Assembly (NCBI RefSeq): GCF_036946495.1
Contig: NZ_JAQIIX010000002.1
Coordinates: forward strand, 372,001-436,000
Reading direction: 5' to 3'
DNA length: 64,000 nucleotides
DNA from: Mycolicibacterium neoaurum
Lineage (GTDB): Bacteria > Actinomycetota > Actinomycetes > Mycobacteriales > Mycobacteriaceae
Position numbers and translations under genes: made by a program. Numbering within the stretch: the stretch's first letter is position 1; every line of letters starts with the position of its first letter. Below, one piece after another: positions 23,583 to 31,696 of this stretch. A model generated the notes under the pieces. The model did no database searches, was not told the DNA's origin, and saw nothing but the letters and a program-made list of their open reading frames with translations.

Positions 23583-25121
23583 TCAGCTATGAGCCGGCAG
23601 AGTGACCACGAAGCGGGTATCGCCCGGCACGCTGTGCAACTCCAACCGACCGCGATGGGCCTTGACGACCGCGGCGACGATGGCCAACCCCAGACCGGTG
23701 CTGCCACCACGGCGCGAGCGCGACGAGTCTCCGCGGGCGAACCGTTCGAACACCTCCGGCTGCAACACATCCGGGATACCCGGCCCGTCATCGGCCACGG
23801 TCAGCACGACCTCGCCCGTGCCGTGCGTCGCGACCGACGTCGTCACCGTCGTTCCTGCCGGCGTGTGCACCCGCGCATTGGTGAGCAGATTGGTCAACAC
23901 CTGATGCAGCCTGGCCCGGTCGCCGGTGACGTACACGGGTTCATCGGGCAGGTCCAACGTCCAATCGTGATCGGGGCCTGCGGCATGCGCATCACCCGCG
24001 GCATCGAGCACCACCTGGGCCAGGTCCACCGGTTCGCTCTCCAGCGGTCGGCCCTCATCGAGGCGGGCCAGCAGCAGCATGTCCTCGACGAGCGTGGTCA
24101 GCCGTCGTGTCTCGGATTCCACCCGGTTCATCGCGTGCGCGACATCGTTCGGTAACTCGGCGCTCTTGCGTTGGGCCAGTTCGGTATACCCGCGGATGGC
24201 GGCCAGCGGGGTGCGCAGCTCATGGCTGGCATCGGAGACGAATTGGCGCACCCTGGTCTCGCTGTCATGGCGCGCCCGCAGCGCCGCGGCGATGCGGTTG
24301 AGCATCCGGTTGAGCGCCGCGCTGAGCTGACCGACCTCGGTGTGCGCGCTGACCGGGTCCACCGCGACGATCGTCGTCGGCAGGCGCACCTCTCCGGTGT
24401 CGAGTTCGAGATCGGCGACATCGCGGGCCGCCGCCGCCACCCGTTCCAGGGGCGCCATCTGGCGTCGGATGATCACGCTGCCGACGATGGTCGCCGCGGC
24501 AAGGGCGATCGCCGAGACCGCGCAGAACATCACCAGCACCCACAGCATGGTGTCGTCGACGACGGCGGTGGGCAGTCCGACGATGAGCGTCTGCGGCCCG
24601 TGCCGGGCGGGTATCGCGATCACCCGATAGGAGCCCAATCCGTCGATCTTCAGGCTCACGGGCACCTGACTGGGCGGAACCTGCGTCAGTTGTTCTGTCG
24701 CGGCAGAGCTGATGTCGGCGGTCGACCCAGACGCGGTGATCACACCCGCATCGACCCGGCCCTCGCCGGTCACCACGCCCACCGTGTGGATGGCCTGACC
24801 GGGTGCGTTCAGAAACCCGGGCCCCGGTCCTCGTTCGGGATCGAACCGGAACGGGTTGGGATCTCCGGCGACCGACGGGTCGGGAGGGACGCTTCCCGGC
24901 CGCGGTGGATAGCGGAAAAACGGCGGTGGCAGCTCCATGATGGCCGCCGAGCGCTTGGCGGCCTCGACCACCTGACCATCCAACTGGCGCATCAGGAAGC
25001 GTTGCAGCGCAAACTCGCTGACCACACCGATGGTGACGCAGACGACCGCCAGCAGGGTCACCAGGGTGACGACCAGACGCGTTCCCAGCGACCAGGCTCG
25101 GGGCGTGAACACCCGTTTCAT
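23583..25121 (-). CDS. trcS: Sensor histidine kinase, TrcS-like
   Basis: The protein has 512 residues from the ATG at 25121. TM1 lies at about 15-35, and an extracytoplasmic sensor region of about 135 residues is rich in Pro (PPPFFRYPPRPGSVPPDPS). TM2 lies near 180-205, then HAMP at about 205-275. HisKA has H300 in SDASHELRTPLAAIRGY. The HATPase has NLLTNARVHTPAGT (N-box) and VADDGPGIPDV (G-box). Its start overlaps the regulator stop by four bases. The length and partner match what I recall of M. tuberculosis TrcS. It probably controls the adjacent glycosyltransferase genes, but this is inference from position. Confidence 0.9.
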   Translation of the reverse strand: MKRVFTPRAWSLGTRLVVTLVTLLAVVCVTIGVVSEFALQRFLMRQLDGQVVEAAKRSAAIMELPPPFFRYPPRPGSVPPDPSVAGDPNPFRFDPERGPGPGFLNAPGQAIHTVGVVTGEGRVDAGVITASGSTADISSAATEQLTQVPPSQVPVSLKIDGLGSYRVIAIPARHGPQTLIVGLPTAVVDDTMLWVLVMFCAVSAIALAAATIVGSVIIRRQMAPLERVAAAARDVADLELDTGEVRLPTTIVAVDPVSAHTEVGQLSAALNRMLNRIAAALRARHDSETRVRQFVSDASHELRTPLAAIRGYTELAQRKSAELPNDVAHAMNRVESETRRLTTLVEDMLLLARLDEGRPLESEPVDLAQVVLDAAGDAHAAGPDHDWTLDLPDEPVYVTGDRARLHQVLTNLLTNARVHTPAGTTVTTSVATHGTGEVVLTVADDGPGIPDVLQPEVFERFARGDSSRSRRGGSTGLGLAIVAAVVKAHRGRLELHSVPGDTRFVVTLPAHS

Positions 25122-25882
25122 CGCGGCGGGCGCAGGACGTAACCGGCGCCGCGGAGGGTGTGGATCATGGGCTCGCGACCGCTGTCGATCTTCTTGCGCA
25201 GGTAGGACACGTAGAGTTCGACGATGTTGGACCGGCCGCCGAAGTCGTAGCTCCACACCCGATCGAGAATCTGGGCCTTACTCAGCACGCGCTTGGCGTT
25301 GCGCATCATGAACCGCAACAACTCGAATTCGGTGGCGGTCAGCGTGATCGGTTCGCCACCCCGGCTCACCTCGTGACTGTCCTCATCGAGGACGAGATCG
25401 CCGACGACGATCTGGGCATCGCTGGCGTCGTCGGCCACACCGGTGCGACGCAGCAACGCCCGCAGCCGCAGCACCACTTCCTCGATGCTGAAGGGTTTGG
25501 TCACGTAATCGTCGCCGCCCGCGGTGAGACCGGCGATGCGGTCCTCGACCGAATCCTTGGCGGTCAGCAGCAACAGTGGCAGCCCGGGCTGGCGTTCGCG
25601 CAACGCCTTGAGCACATCGAGGCCACTCATATCCGGCAGCATCACGTCGAGCACCACGACGTCCGGTGGGTTGTCCCGCGCGAGGGCGATCGCCGCGGCG
25701 CCATCACCGGCGGTGGCGATGTCCCACCCCTCGTATCTCAGGGCCATCGACACCAATTCGGCCAGCACCGGCTCGTCATCGACAACCAGCACCTGGATCG
25801 GCTTGCCGTCGGCTCTGCGCATCGTCGCGCGCACCGGAGCGTCGTGGGCCGACCCGCGGGCTGAGGGGGACATGCCTTCCAT
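25118..25882 (-). CDS. trcR: OmpR/PhoB-family response regulator, TrcR-like
   Basis: The protein has 254 residues from the ATG at 25882 (alternative ATG at 25873). The receiver domain begins near residue 29 with acidic pair D35-D36, phospho-acceptor D79 in VVVLDVMLPD and the lysine of YVTKPFS. The winged-helix effector domain covers about 155-252 and ends VWSYDFGGRSNIVELYVSYL...LRGAGYVLRPPR, very like TrcR as I remember it. It is the first gene of a leftward run: regulator, kinase, GT39, GT2-GtrA, GT39. An autoregulatory site is likely in 25883-25943, but I cannot define it. Confidence 0.92.
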   Translation of the reverse strand: MEGMSPSARGSAHDAPVRATMRRADGKPIQVLVVDDEPVLAELVSMALRYEGWDIATAGDGAAAIALARDNPPDVVVLDVMLPDMSGLDVLKALRERQPGLPLLLLTAKDSVEDRIAGLTAGGDDYVTKPFSIEEVVLRLRALLRRTGVADDASDAQIVVGDLVLDEDSHEVSRGGEPITLTATEFELLRFMMRNAKRVLSKAQILDRVWSYDFGGRSNIVELYVSYLRKKIDSGREPMIHTLRGAGYVLRPPR

Positions 25883-25943
25883 TATCGACGCCCGGGTGGG
25901 CGCGACATGTGTCGTTCCTGTGAGCCCGCTATGAAAGCTCGGA

Positions 25944-26198
25944 TCAGGGGGCGGGCGGCAGCGTGGTGGTCGTCGTCGGAATCACGGTCTCCTCGGGCAC
26001 GGGTCCCACCTCGGGCTCCGCACCATCGGTGGGCGGCCACGCGGCCGGCTCCTCGGAACTCGGCGTGGTCACGGCCGTCGGTTCGGTGGGCTCAGCACTC
26101 AGGGTCGGCATCTGGGTGGCCACCGTCAGGCCCGCCATCCCGAGCACGGCACCCACCCCCGCACCGGCGAAGATCAGCTTCAGCTTGTTGGATGTCAT
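25944..26198 (-). CDS. Small membrane-anchored Thr/Pro-rich protein
   Basis: The protein has 84 residues from the ATG at 26198. A short basic start, MTSNKLKL, leads into one hydrophobic helix (IFAGAGVGAVLGMAGLTVATQ). A low-complexity outer tail follows, rich in Glu, Pro and Thr and ending TTTTTLPPAP. It could be a membrane-anchored or secreted wall-spanning peptide. No family is recognised. TAGTCC lies seven bases before the ATG, a near -10 for a leaderless transcript. It is just upstream of trcR on the same strand, so it may be the first gene of that operon. Confidence 0.65.
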   Translation of the reverse strand: MTSNKLKLIFAGAGVGAVLGMAGLTVATQMPTLSAEPTEPTAVTTPSSEEPAAWPPTDGAEPEVGPVPEETVIPTTTTTLPPAP

Positions 26199-26285
26199 GT
26201 GCGAAGGACTACCCGCAGCCCGGCCCGTAAAAACCTGGTCGGCGCGCCGGATGTGGGCCACCGCGCCTGGACTTGGCAGATCTCC

Positions 26286-26291
26286 TAACCT
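26286..26291 (+). promoter_or_regulatory. -10 hexamer of the opp operon
   Basis: TAACCT is followed by six bases and an ATG at 26298. That ATG opens a nine-codon upstream ORF rather than oppB itself. Confidence 0.6.
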
Positions 26292-26297
26292 GTCGGG

Positions 26298-26327
26298 ATG
26301 CAGCACCGCGGCGGAGCCACCGCATGA
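26298..26327 (+). CDS. Leaderless nine-codon upstream ORF coupled to oppB
   Basis: It reads MQHRGGATA and then TGA at 26325-26327. The TGA overlaps the oppB ATG (26324-26326) in an ATGA junction. It lies six bases after a TANNNT hexamer, so it would be at the very 5' end of the mRNA and translated without a ribosome-binding site, delivering ribosomes to oppB. A GGAG at 26312-26315 inside it could also serve oppB directly. The peptide has no obvious attenuator codon run. Confidence 0.5.
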   Translation: MQHRGGATA

Positions 26328-27301
26328 CCCGCTTCCTGATGCGCCGGTTGCTGAACTACGCCATCCTGCTGGCGCTGGCCTCGGTGCTGTCGTTCACGCT
26401 GACCTCGCTGACCTTCTCCCCGCTGGACAGCCTGCTGGAGCGCAACCCGCGGCCACCGCAGGCCGTCATCGACGCCAAGGCCGCCGAACTGAATCTGGAC
26501 AAGCCGATCCCGGTCCGCTATCTGGACTGGGTCTCTGGCGCGGTGCGCGGCGACTTCGGCACGACCGTCACCGGCCAGCCAGTCACCGAGGAGCTGTGGC
26601 GGCGCATCGGAGTGAGCCTGCGGCTGGTGTTGATCGGATCGGTGCTGGGCACCGTGATCGGCGTGGTGGTCGGGGCCTGGGGCGCCATCCGGCAGTACCG
26701 ATTCTCCGACCGCGCCATCACGGTCGTATCGCTGTTGATCCTCAGCGCGCCCACCTTCGTCATCGCCAACCTGCTGATCCTGGGCGCCCTCAAGGTCAAC
26801 TCGGTGCTGGGTGTGCAGTTGTTCGAATACACCGGGGAGACATCGTCGGACGCGGTGGGCGGATTCGGGAATCAACTCATCGACCGGTTACAGCATCTGG
26901 TGCTGCCCACCTTCACCCTCGCGCTGGCCGCCATCGCCGGCTTCAGCCGGTACCAGCGCAATGCCATGCTCGACGTGCTCGGCCAGGACTTCATCAGGAC
27001 CGCCCGCGCGAAAGGACTCACCCGACGCCAGGCGCTGTTCAAACACGGCCTACGGACCGCCCTCATCCCGATGGCCACGCTGTTCGCCTACAGCGTGGGT
27101 GGACTGTTCACCGGCGCGGTCTTCGTGGAAAAGATCTTCGGCTGGCATGGCATGGGCGAGTGGGTGATTCAAGGCATCAGCACCCAGGACACCAACATCG
27201 TCGTGGCCATCACGGTGTTCACCGGGGTGACGATCCTGCTGGCCGGTCTGCTCTCGGACATCATCTACGCCGCCCTCGACCCCCGGGTGCGTGTCTCATG
27301 A
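26324..27301 (+). CDS. oppB: Oligopeptide ABC transporter permease OppB
   Basis: The protein has 325 residues from the ATG at 26324, with GGAG eight bases upstream. The first helix is followed by a large outer loop and the DppB/OppB-type permease core. The EAA-like cytoplasmic loop reads DFIRTARAKGLTRRQALFKHGLRTALIP, where the ATPase docks. With OppC it forms the membrane channel for peptides or similar small solutes. It overlaps oppC by four bases. Length and gene order B-C-D-A match M. tuberculosis oppBCDA as I recall it. Confidence 0.93.
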   Translation: MTRFLMRRLLNYAILLALASVLSFTLTSLTFSPLDSLLERNPRPPQAVIDAKAAELNLDKPIPVRYLDWVSGAVRGDFGTTVTGQPVTEELWRRIGVSLRLVLIGSVLGTVIGVVVGAWGAIRQYRFSDRAITVVSLLILSAPTFVIANLLILGALKVNSVLGVQLFEYTGETSSDAVGGFGNQLIDRLQHLVLPTFTLALAAIAGFSRYQRNAMLDVLGQDFIRTARAKGLTRRQALFKHGLRTALIPMATLFAYSVGGLFTGAVFVEKIFGWHGMGEWVIQGISTQDTNIVVAITVFTGVTILLAGLLSDIIYAALDPRVRVS

Positions 27302-28182
27302 CCGATACCGACTATCAGTTCGTCTCACGTCGCACCCTGGTACTACGCCGGTTCCTGCGCAACCGGCCCGCCGTCGTCGCGATCGCCGTGCTGTGCCTAC
27401 TCTTCGCCGGTTGCTGGCTGCTGCCGCCGCTGCTGCCCTATTCGCATACCGACCTGGACTACTACGCGCTGCAGCAACCTCCCTCCACCACACACTGGTT
27501 CGGTACCAACGCCATCGGTCAGGACCTGCTGGCCCAGACCCTGCGTGGGATGCAGAAGTCCCTGCTGATCGGGATGGCGGTCGCGTTCATATCGACGGTC
27601 ATCGCCGCCACCGTCGGCGCGATCGCCGGGTATTTCGGTGGCTGGCGCGACCGCACCCTGATGTGGATCGTGGACCTGCTGCTGGTGGTGCCGAGTTTCC
27701 TGTTGATCGCCATCGTGACACCACGGACCAGGGAATCGGGATCGATCCTGTGGCTGATCGTACTGTTGGCCTGCTTTTCCTGGATGATCAGTTCGCGGAT
27801 CGTGCGCGGTATGACGATGAGCCTGCGGGAACGCGAATTCGTCGCGGCCGCACGTTATATGGGCGTGTCGAACTGGCGGATCATCGTCCGCCACATCGTG
27901 CCCAACGTGGCCTCAATCCTGATCATCGACACCGCACTCAATGTCGGGTTGGCGATCCTCGCCGAAACCGGGCTCAGCTTCCTCGGTTTCGGTGTGCAGC
28001 CCCCTGATGTGTCGCTGGGTACCCTGATCGCCGACGGCACCCGGTCGGTGACGACGTTTCCGTGGGTTTTCCTGTTCCCTGCCGGCGTGCTGGTGCTGAT
28101 CGTGCTGTGCGCCAACCTGGTCGGTGACGGGCTGCGCGACGCGCTGGACCCGGCGGCACGACCCGGGAGGCGACGGGCATGA
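27298..28182 (+). CDS. oppC: Oligopeptide ABC transporter permease OppC
   Basis: The protein has 294 residues. It has an N-terminal helix after a basic start (RRTLVLRRFLRNRPAVVAIAVLCLL), a short outer domain with HWFGTNAIGQDLLAQTL, typical of DppC/OppC, and then five core helices. The EAA loop reads REFVAAARYMGVSNWRIIVRHIVPN. It pairs with OppB in the channel. Start and stop overlap the neighbouring genes in ATGA junctions, showing tight coupling. Confidence 0.93.
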   Translation: MTDTDYQFVSRRTLVLRRFLRNRPAVVAIAVLCLLFAGCWLLPPLLPYSHTDLDYYALQQPPSTTHWFGTNAIGQDLLAQTLRGMQKSLLIGMAVAFISTVIAATVGAIAGYFGGWRDRTLMWIVDLLLVVPSFLLIAIVTPRTRESGSILWLIVLLACFSWMISSRIVRGMTMSLREREFVAAARYMGVSNWRIIVRHIVPNVASILIIDTALNVGLAILAETGLSFLGFGVQPPDVSLGTLIADGTRSVTTFPWVFLFPAGVLVLIVLCANLVGDGLRDALDPAARPGRRRA

Positions 28183-30020
28183 CCCTGCTGGAGGTGCGCG
28201 ATCTGCGCGTCGAATTCCCCGGTGAGACCGAGACGGTCGCGGCGGTCCGCGGCCTGAACTACACGGTGGCGGCCGGTGAGGTGGTCGCCCTGGTCGGGGA
28301 ATCGGGAGCGGGTAAGTCCGCAGGTGCGATGGCCGTGGTCGGGCTGCTGCCCGAGTTCGCCGCGGTGTCCGGGTCGGTCCGGTTACAGGGCCAGGAACTG
28401 ATCGGGCTCGGCGACAATGAGATGTCGAGGATCCGGGGTGCACGCATCGGCACCGTCTTCCAGGATCCGATGTCGGCGCTGACGCCGGTGTACACCGTCG
28501 GCGACCAGATCGCCGAGGCACTCCGAATCCACCAACGCACCATGGACGCCAAGACAGCCCGCAGCCGGGCGGTCGAGTTGCTGGAGCTCGTCGGGATCAA
28601 CCAGCCCGACCGGCGCGCCAGGGCGTTTCCCCACGAACTGTCCGGCGGTGAGCGGCAACGGGTGGTCATCGCGATCGCGATCGCCAACGATCCCGACCTG
28701 TTGATCTGCGACGAACCCACCACCGCACTCGATGTCACCGTGCAGGCACAGATCCTCGACGTACTGCGCACAGCGCGTGATGTCACCGGGGCCGGGGTGC
28801 TGATCATCACCCATGACCTGGGGGTCGTCGCCGAGTTCGCCGACCGGGCCCTGGTGATGTACGCCGGGCGTGCGGTCGAGACCGCGCCCGTGGACCGACT
28901 TTACAGCGGCCGTCGAATGCCCTACACCGCAGGACTTCTCGGATCGGTACCGCGCCTGGACGCGCCACGGGGCGAACGGCTGGTGCCGATACCGGGCGCT
29001 CCCCCGTCACTGGCCGCGCTTCCCGATGGATGCCCGTTCGCGCCGCGCTGCCCGCTGGCCGTCGACGAGTGCAGCAGCGCCGAACCGGAATTGGTCACCG
29101 TCGGTCCCGCCCATCAGGTCGCCTGCATCAGGCACGAGCAGGTTGCGGGCCGTAGCGCCGCGCAGATCTACGGGGTGTCCACGCCGACCCGGACCGACCC
29201 GACGGTGCCTGCCGAGCTCGGCGAGATCGTGTTGTCGGTGCGCGAGCTGACCAAGACCTACACCCTGACCAAGGGGGTGGTGCTGCGCCGACGGATCGGC
29301 GAGGTACGCGCCGTCGATAGCGTCAGCTTCGACCTGGAGCAGGGCCGCACGCTGGGCATCGTCGGCGAGTCGGGTTCGGGCAAGTCGACCACCCTGCACC
29401 AGATCCTCGACCTGAGCGCACCACAGTCCGGTCGCATCGAGATTCTCGGAACCGACGTCGCCACCCTGGATCGCCGCGGCCGGCGCGCCCTGCGCGGTGA
29501 CCTGCAGGTGGTGTTCCAGGATCCGGTGGCATCACTGGACCCCCGCATGCCGGTATTCGATGTTCTGGCAGAACCGCTGCGCGCCAACGGCTTCGACAAG
29601 GCCGATACCCAGGATCGGGTCGCCGAGTTGCTGGGGCTCGTCGGGCTGCGGCGCGCCGACGCCGGCCGCTACCCGGCCGACTTCTCCGGTGGTCAGAAAC
29701 AACGCATCGGCATCGCCAGGGCCCTGGCGTTGCAACCGAAGATCCTCGCGCTCGACGAACCGGTGTCGGCACTGGACGTGTCGATCCAGGCGGGCATCAT
29801 CAACCTGCTGCTCGATCTGCAGGAGCGGTTCGGGTTGGCGTATCTGTTCGTCTCCCACGACCTGTCGGTGGTGCGGCATCTCGCCCACCGGGTGGCCGTC
29901 ATGCATCGCGGCAGCATCGTGGAGCAAGGTGACAGCGAACAGGTTTTCACCGACCCCCAGCACGAGTACACGCGTCGCCTGTTGTCGGCGGTCCCCCGCC
30001 CCGCACCCGATCACCGTTAG
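28179..30020 (+). CDS. oppD: Oligopeptide ABC transporter dual ATPase OppD (OppD-OppF fusion)
   Basis: This 613-residue protein holds two ATPase halves. In the first, the Walker A region is GESGAGKSAGA (about residue 40), the signature HELSGGERQRV and Walker B LLICDEPTTALD. An oligopeptide-type C-terminal element with the cysteines of CPFAPRCPLAVDEC...HQVACIRH closes this half. The second half begins near residue 345 with GESGSGKSTT, DFSGGQKQRIG and ILALDEPVSALD. It powers uptake through OppBC. Its TAG stop is also the start of a -10-like hexamer for oppA. Confidence 0.94.
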   Translation: MTLLEVRDLRVEFPGETETVAAVRGLNYTVAAGEVVALVGESGAGKSAGAMAVVGLLPEFAAVSGSVRLQGQELIGLGDNEMSRIRGARIGTVFQDPMSALTPVYTVGDQIAEALRIHQRTMDAKTARSRAVELLELVGINQPDRRARAFPHELSGGERQRVVIAIAIANDPDLLICDEPTTALDVTVQAQILDVLRTARDVTGAGVLIITHDLGVVAEFADRALVMYAGRAVETAPVDRLYSGRRMPYTAGLLGSVPRLDAPRGERLVPIPGAPPSLAALPDGCPFAPRCPLAVDECSSAEPELVTVGPAHQVACIRHEQVAGRSAAQIYGVSTPTRTDPTVPAELGEIVLSVRELTKTYTLTKGVVLRRRIGEVRAVDSVSFDLEQGRTLGIVGESGSGKSTTLHQILDLSAPQSGRIEILGTDVATLDRRGRRALRGDLQVVFQDPVASLDPRMPVFDVLAEPLRANGFDKADTQDRVAELLGLVGLRRADAGRYPADFSGGQKQRIGIARALALQPKILALDEPVSALDVSIQAGIINLLLDLQERFGLAYLFVSHDLSVVRHLAHRVAVMHRGSIVEQGDSEQVFTDPQHEYTRRLLSAVPRPAPDHR

Positions 30021-30023
30021 AGT
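30018..30023 (+). promoter_or_regulatory. -10-like hexamer built on the oppD stop codon
   Basis: TAGAGT begins with the TAG stop of oppD and lies eight bases before the oppA ATG (30032). No good Shine-Dalgarno is present in the gap. It may give oppA its own leaderless transcript, as expected for a binding protein needed in excess. Confidence 0.45.
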
Positions 30024-30031
30024 CAGATCGC

Positions 30032-31696
30032 ATGAGTGCGATTTCGCGTCTGCTCGCCGTCGCGTCCGTGACGGTGCTGGCCCTGACCGGTTGTTCCAGC
30101 CCCGACACCTCGGTGCCCTCGGCGGGCGGGAATGCCGAGCTCGGCGCCACCGCCGATATCAACCCGCAGGACCCGGCGACCCTGCAACAGGGCGGCAACC
30201 TGCGTCTTCCGCTGACCGGATTCCCGCCCAACTTCAACTACCTGCACGTCGACGGCAACCTCGGCGAGCTGGGCAGGATGCTGCGCGCCACCCTGCCGCG
30301 CGCCTTCGTCATCAAGCCCGACGGTGAGATGACGGTCAACAGCGACTACTTCACCGACGTCGAACTCACCAGCACCGACCCGCAGGTGGTGACCTACACG
30401 ATCAACCCCAAGGCGGTGTGGACCGACGGCTCCCCCATCACCTGGGAGGACATGGCCGCCCAGATCAATGCCACCAGCGGCAAGGACAAGCGTTTCCTGT
30501 TCGCCTCCCCCAACGGTAGCGAGCGCGTCGAGTCGGTGACCAAGGGCGTCGACGACCGCCAGGCCGTCATCACCTTCAGCAGGCATTTCGCCGATTGGCG
30601 CGGGATGTTCGCCGGTAATGCGATGCTGGCGCCCAAGTCCGTCACCTCCGACCCGGAGGCATTCAACCGAGGCTTCCTCAACGGTCCCTCGGCATCGGCT
30701 GGACCGTTCATGATCAGCACGGTGGATCGCGCCGCGCAGCGGATCGTGTTGACCCGCAACCCGAAATGGTGGGGCACCCCGCCGTTGCTGGACTCGATCA
30801 CCTATTCCGTGCTCGATGACGCCGCGGTGATCCCGGCCCTGCAGAACAATGCGCTCGACGCCGCCGGGTTGGCTTCACTGGACGATCTGGAGAACGCCAG
30901 ACGCACCCCCGGTGTCACGATCCGCCGTGCTCCCGCACCGAACTGGTACCACCTCACCATGAACGGCGCCGACGGCGCGATCCTGTCCGACCCCGGCCTG
31001 CGCACCGCGATCACCAAGGGGTTGGACCGCCAGGCCATCGCCCAGGTCACCCAGCGCGGGTTGGCCGACACCCCGGCGGCGCTGAACAATCACATCTATC
31101 TGGCCGGCCAGGAGGGCTACCAGGACAACAGCATCGGCTTCGACCCCGAGGCGGCCAAGGCCGATCTCGATGCCCTCGGCTGGAAGATGAACGGCCAGTT
31201 CCGGGAGAAGGACGGCCGCCAGCTCAAGATCCGCAACGTCTTCTACGACGGGCAGAGCACCCGCGCCGTGGCACAGATCGCGCAGAACCAGCTGGCCCAG
31301 ATCGGGGTGAACCTGGAGTTGGTTCCCGCCGCCGGTGGCGATCTGTTTCCCAAGTACGTCACCATCGGCAACTTCGACATCGCCCAATTCGCCTGGGGCG
31401 GAGATGCTTTCCCGTTGGCGAGCCTCACCCAGATTTATGCCTCCGGCGGTGAGAGCAACTACGGCAAGATCGGCAGCGACGAGGTCGACGCCAAGATCGA
31501 GGACACACTCGCCGAACTCGACCCCGCCAAGGCCCGCGAGAAGGCCAACGAGCTGGACAAGTTGATCTGGAACGTCGGGCACAGCCTGCCGCTGTTCCAA
31601 GCCCCCGGCAACATGGCGGTCCGCAGCAATCTGGCCAACTACGGCCCGACCGGCATCGGGGATATCAACTATTCGACGATGGGCTTCATGAAGTAG
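30032..31696 (+). CDS. oppA: Oligopeptide ABC transporter substrate-binding lipoprotein OppA
   Basis: The protein has 554 residues. Signal peptide and lipobox LALTGC place the lipidated cysteine at C21. The mature part is a family-5 solute-binding protein (SBP_bac_5): LNYLH-like lobe start FNYLHVDGNLGELGRML, TYTINPKAVWTDGSPITWEDM, TRNPKWWGTPPLLDSITY. It binds ligand outside the membrane and delivers it to OppBC. Family 5 includes peptide, nickel and opine binders, so the ligand is not fixed by sequence. Its end overlaps the convergent hydrolase gene by 11 bases. Confidence 0.92.
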   Translation: MSAISRLLAVASVTVLALTGCSSPDTSVPSAGGNAELGATADINPQDPATLQQGGNLRLPLTGFPPNFNYLHVDGNLGELGRMLRATLPRAFVIKPDGEMTVNSDYFTDVELTSTDPQVVTYTINPKAVWTDGSPITWEDMAAQINATSGKDKRFLFASPNGSERVESVTKGVDDRQAVITFSRHFADWRGMFAGNAMLAPKSVTSDPEAFNRGFLNGPSASAGPFMISTVDRAAQRIVLTRNPKWWGTPPLLDSITYSVLDDAAVIPALQNNALDAAGLASLDDLENARRTPGVTIRRAPAPNWYHLTMNGADGAILSDPGLRTAITKGLDRQAIAQVTQRGLADTPAALNNHIYLAGQEGYQDNSIGFDPEAAKADLDALGWKMNGQFREKDGRQLKIRNVFYDGQSTRAVAQIAQNQLAQIGVNLELVPAAGGDLFPKYVTIGNFDIAQFAWGGDAFPLASLTQIYASGGESNYGKIGSDEVDAKIEDTLAELDPAKAREKANELDKLIWNVGHSLPLFQAPGNMAVRSNLANYGPTGIGDINYSTMGFMK

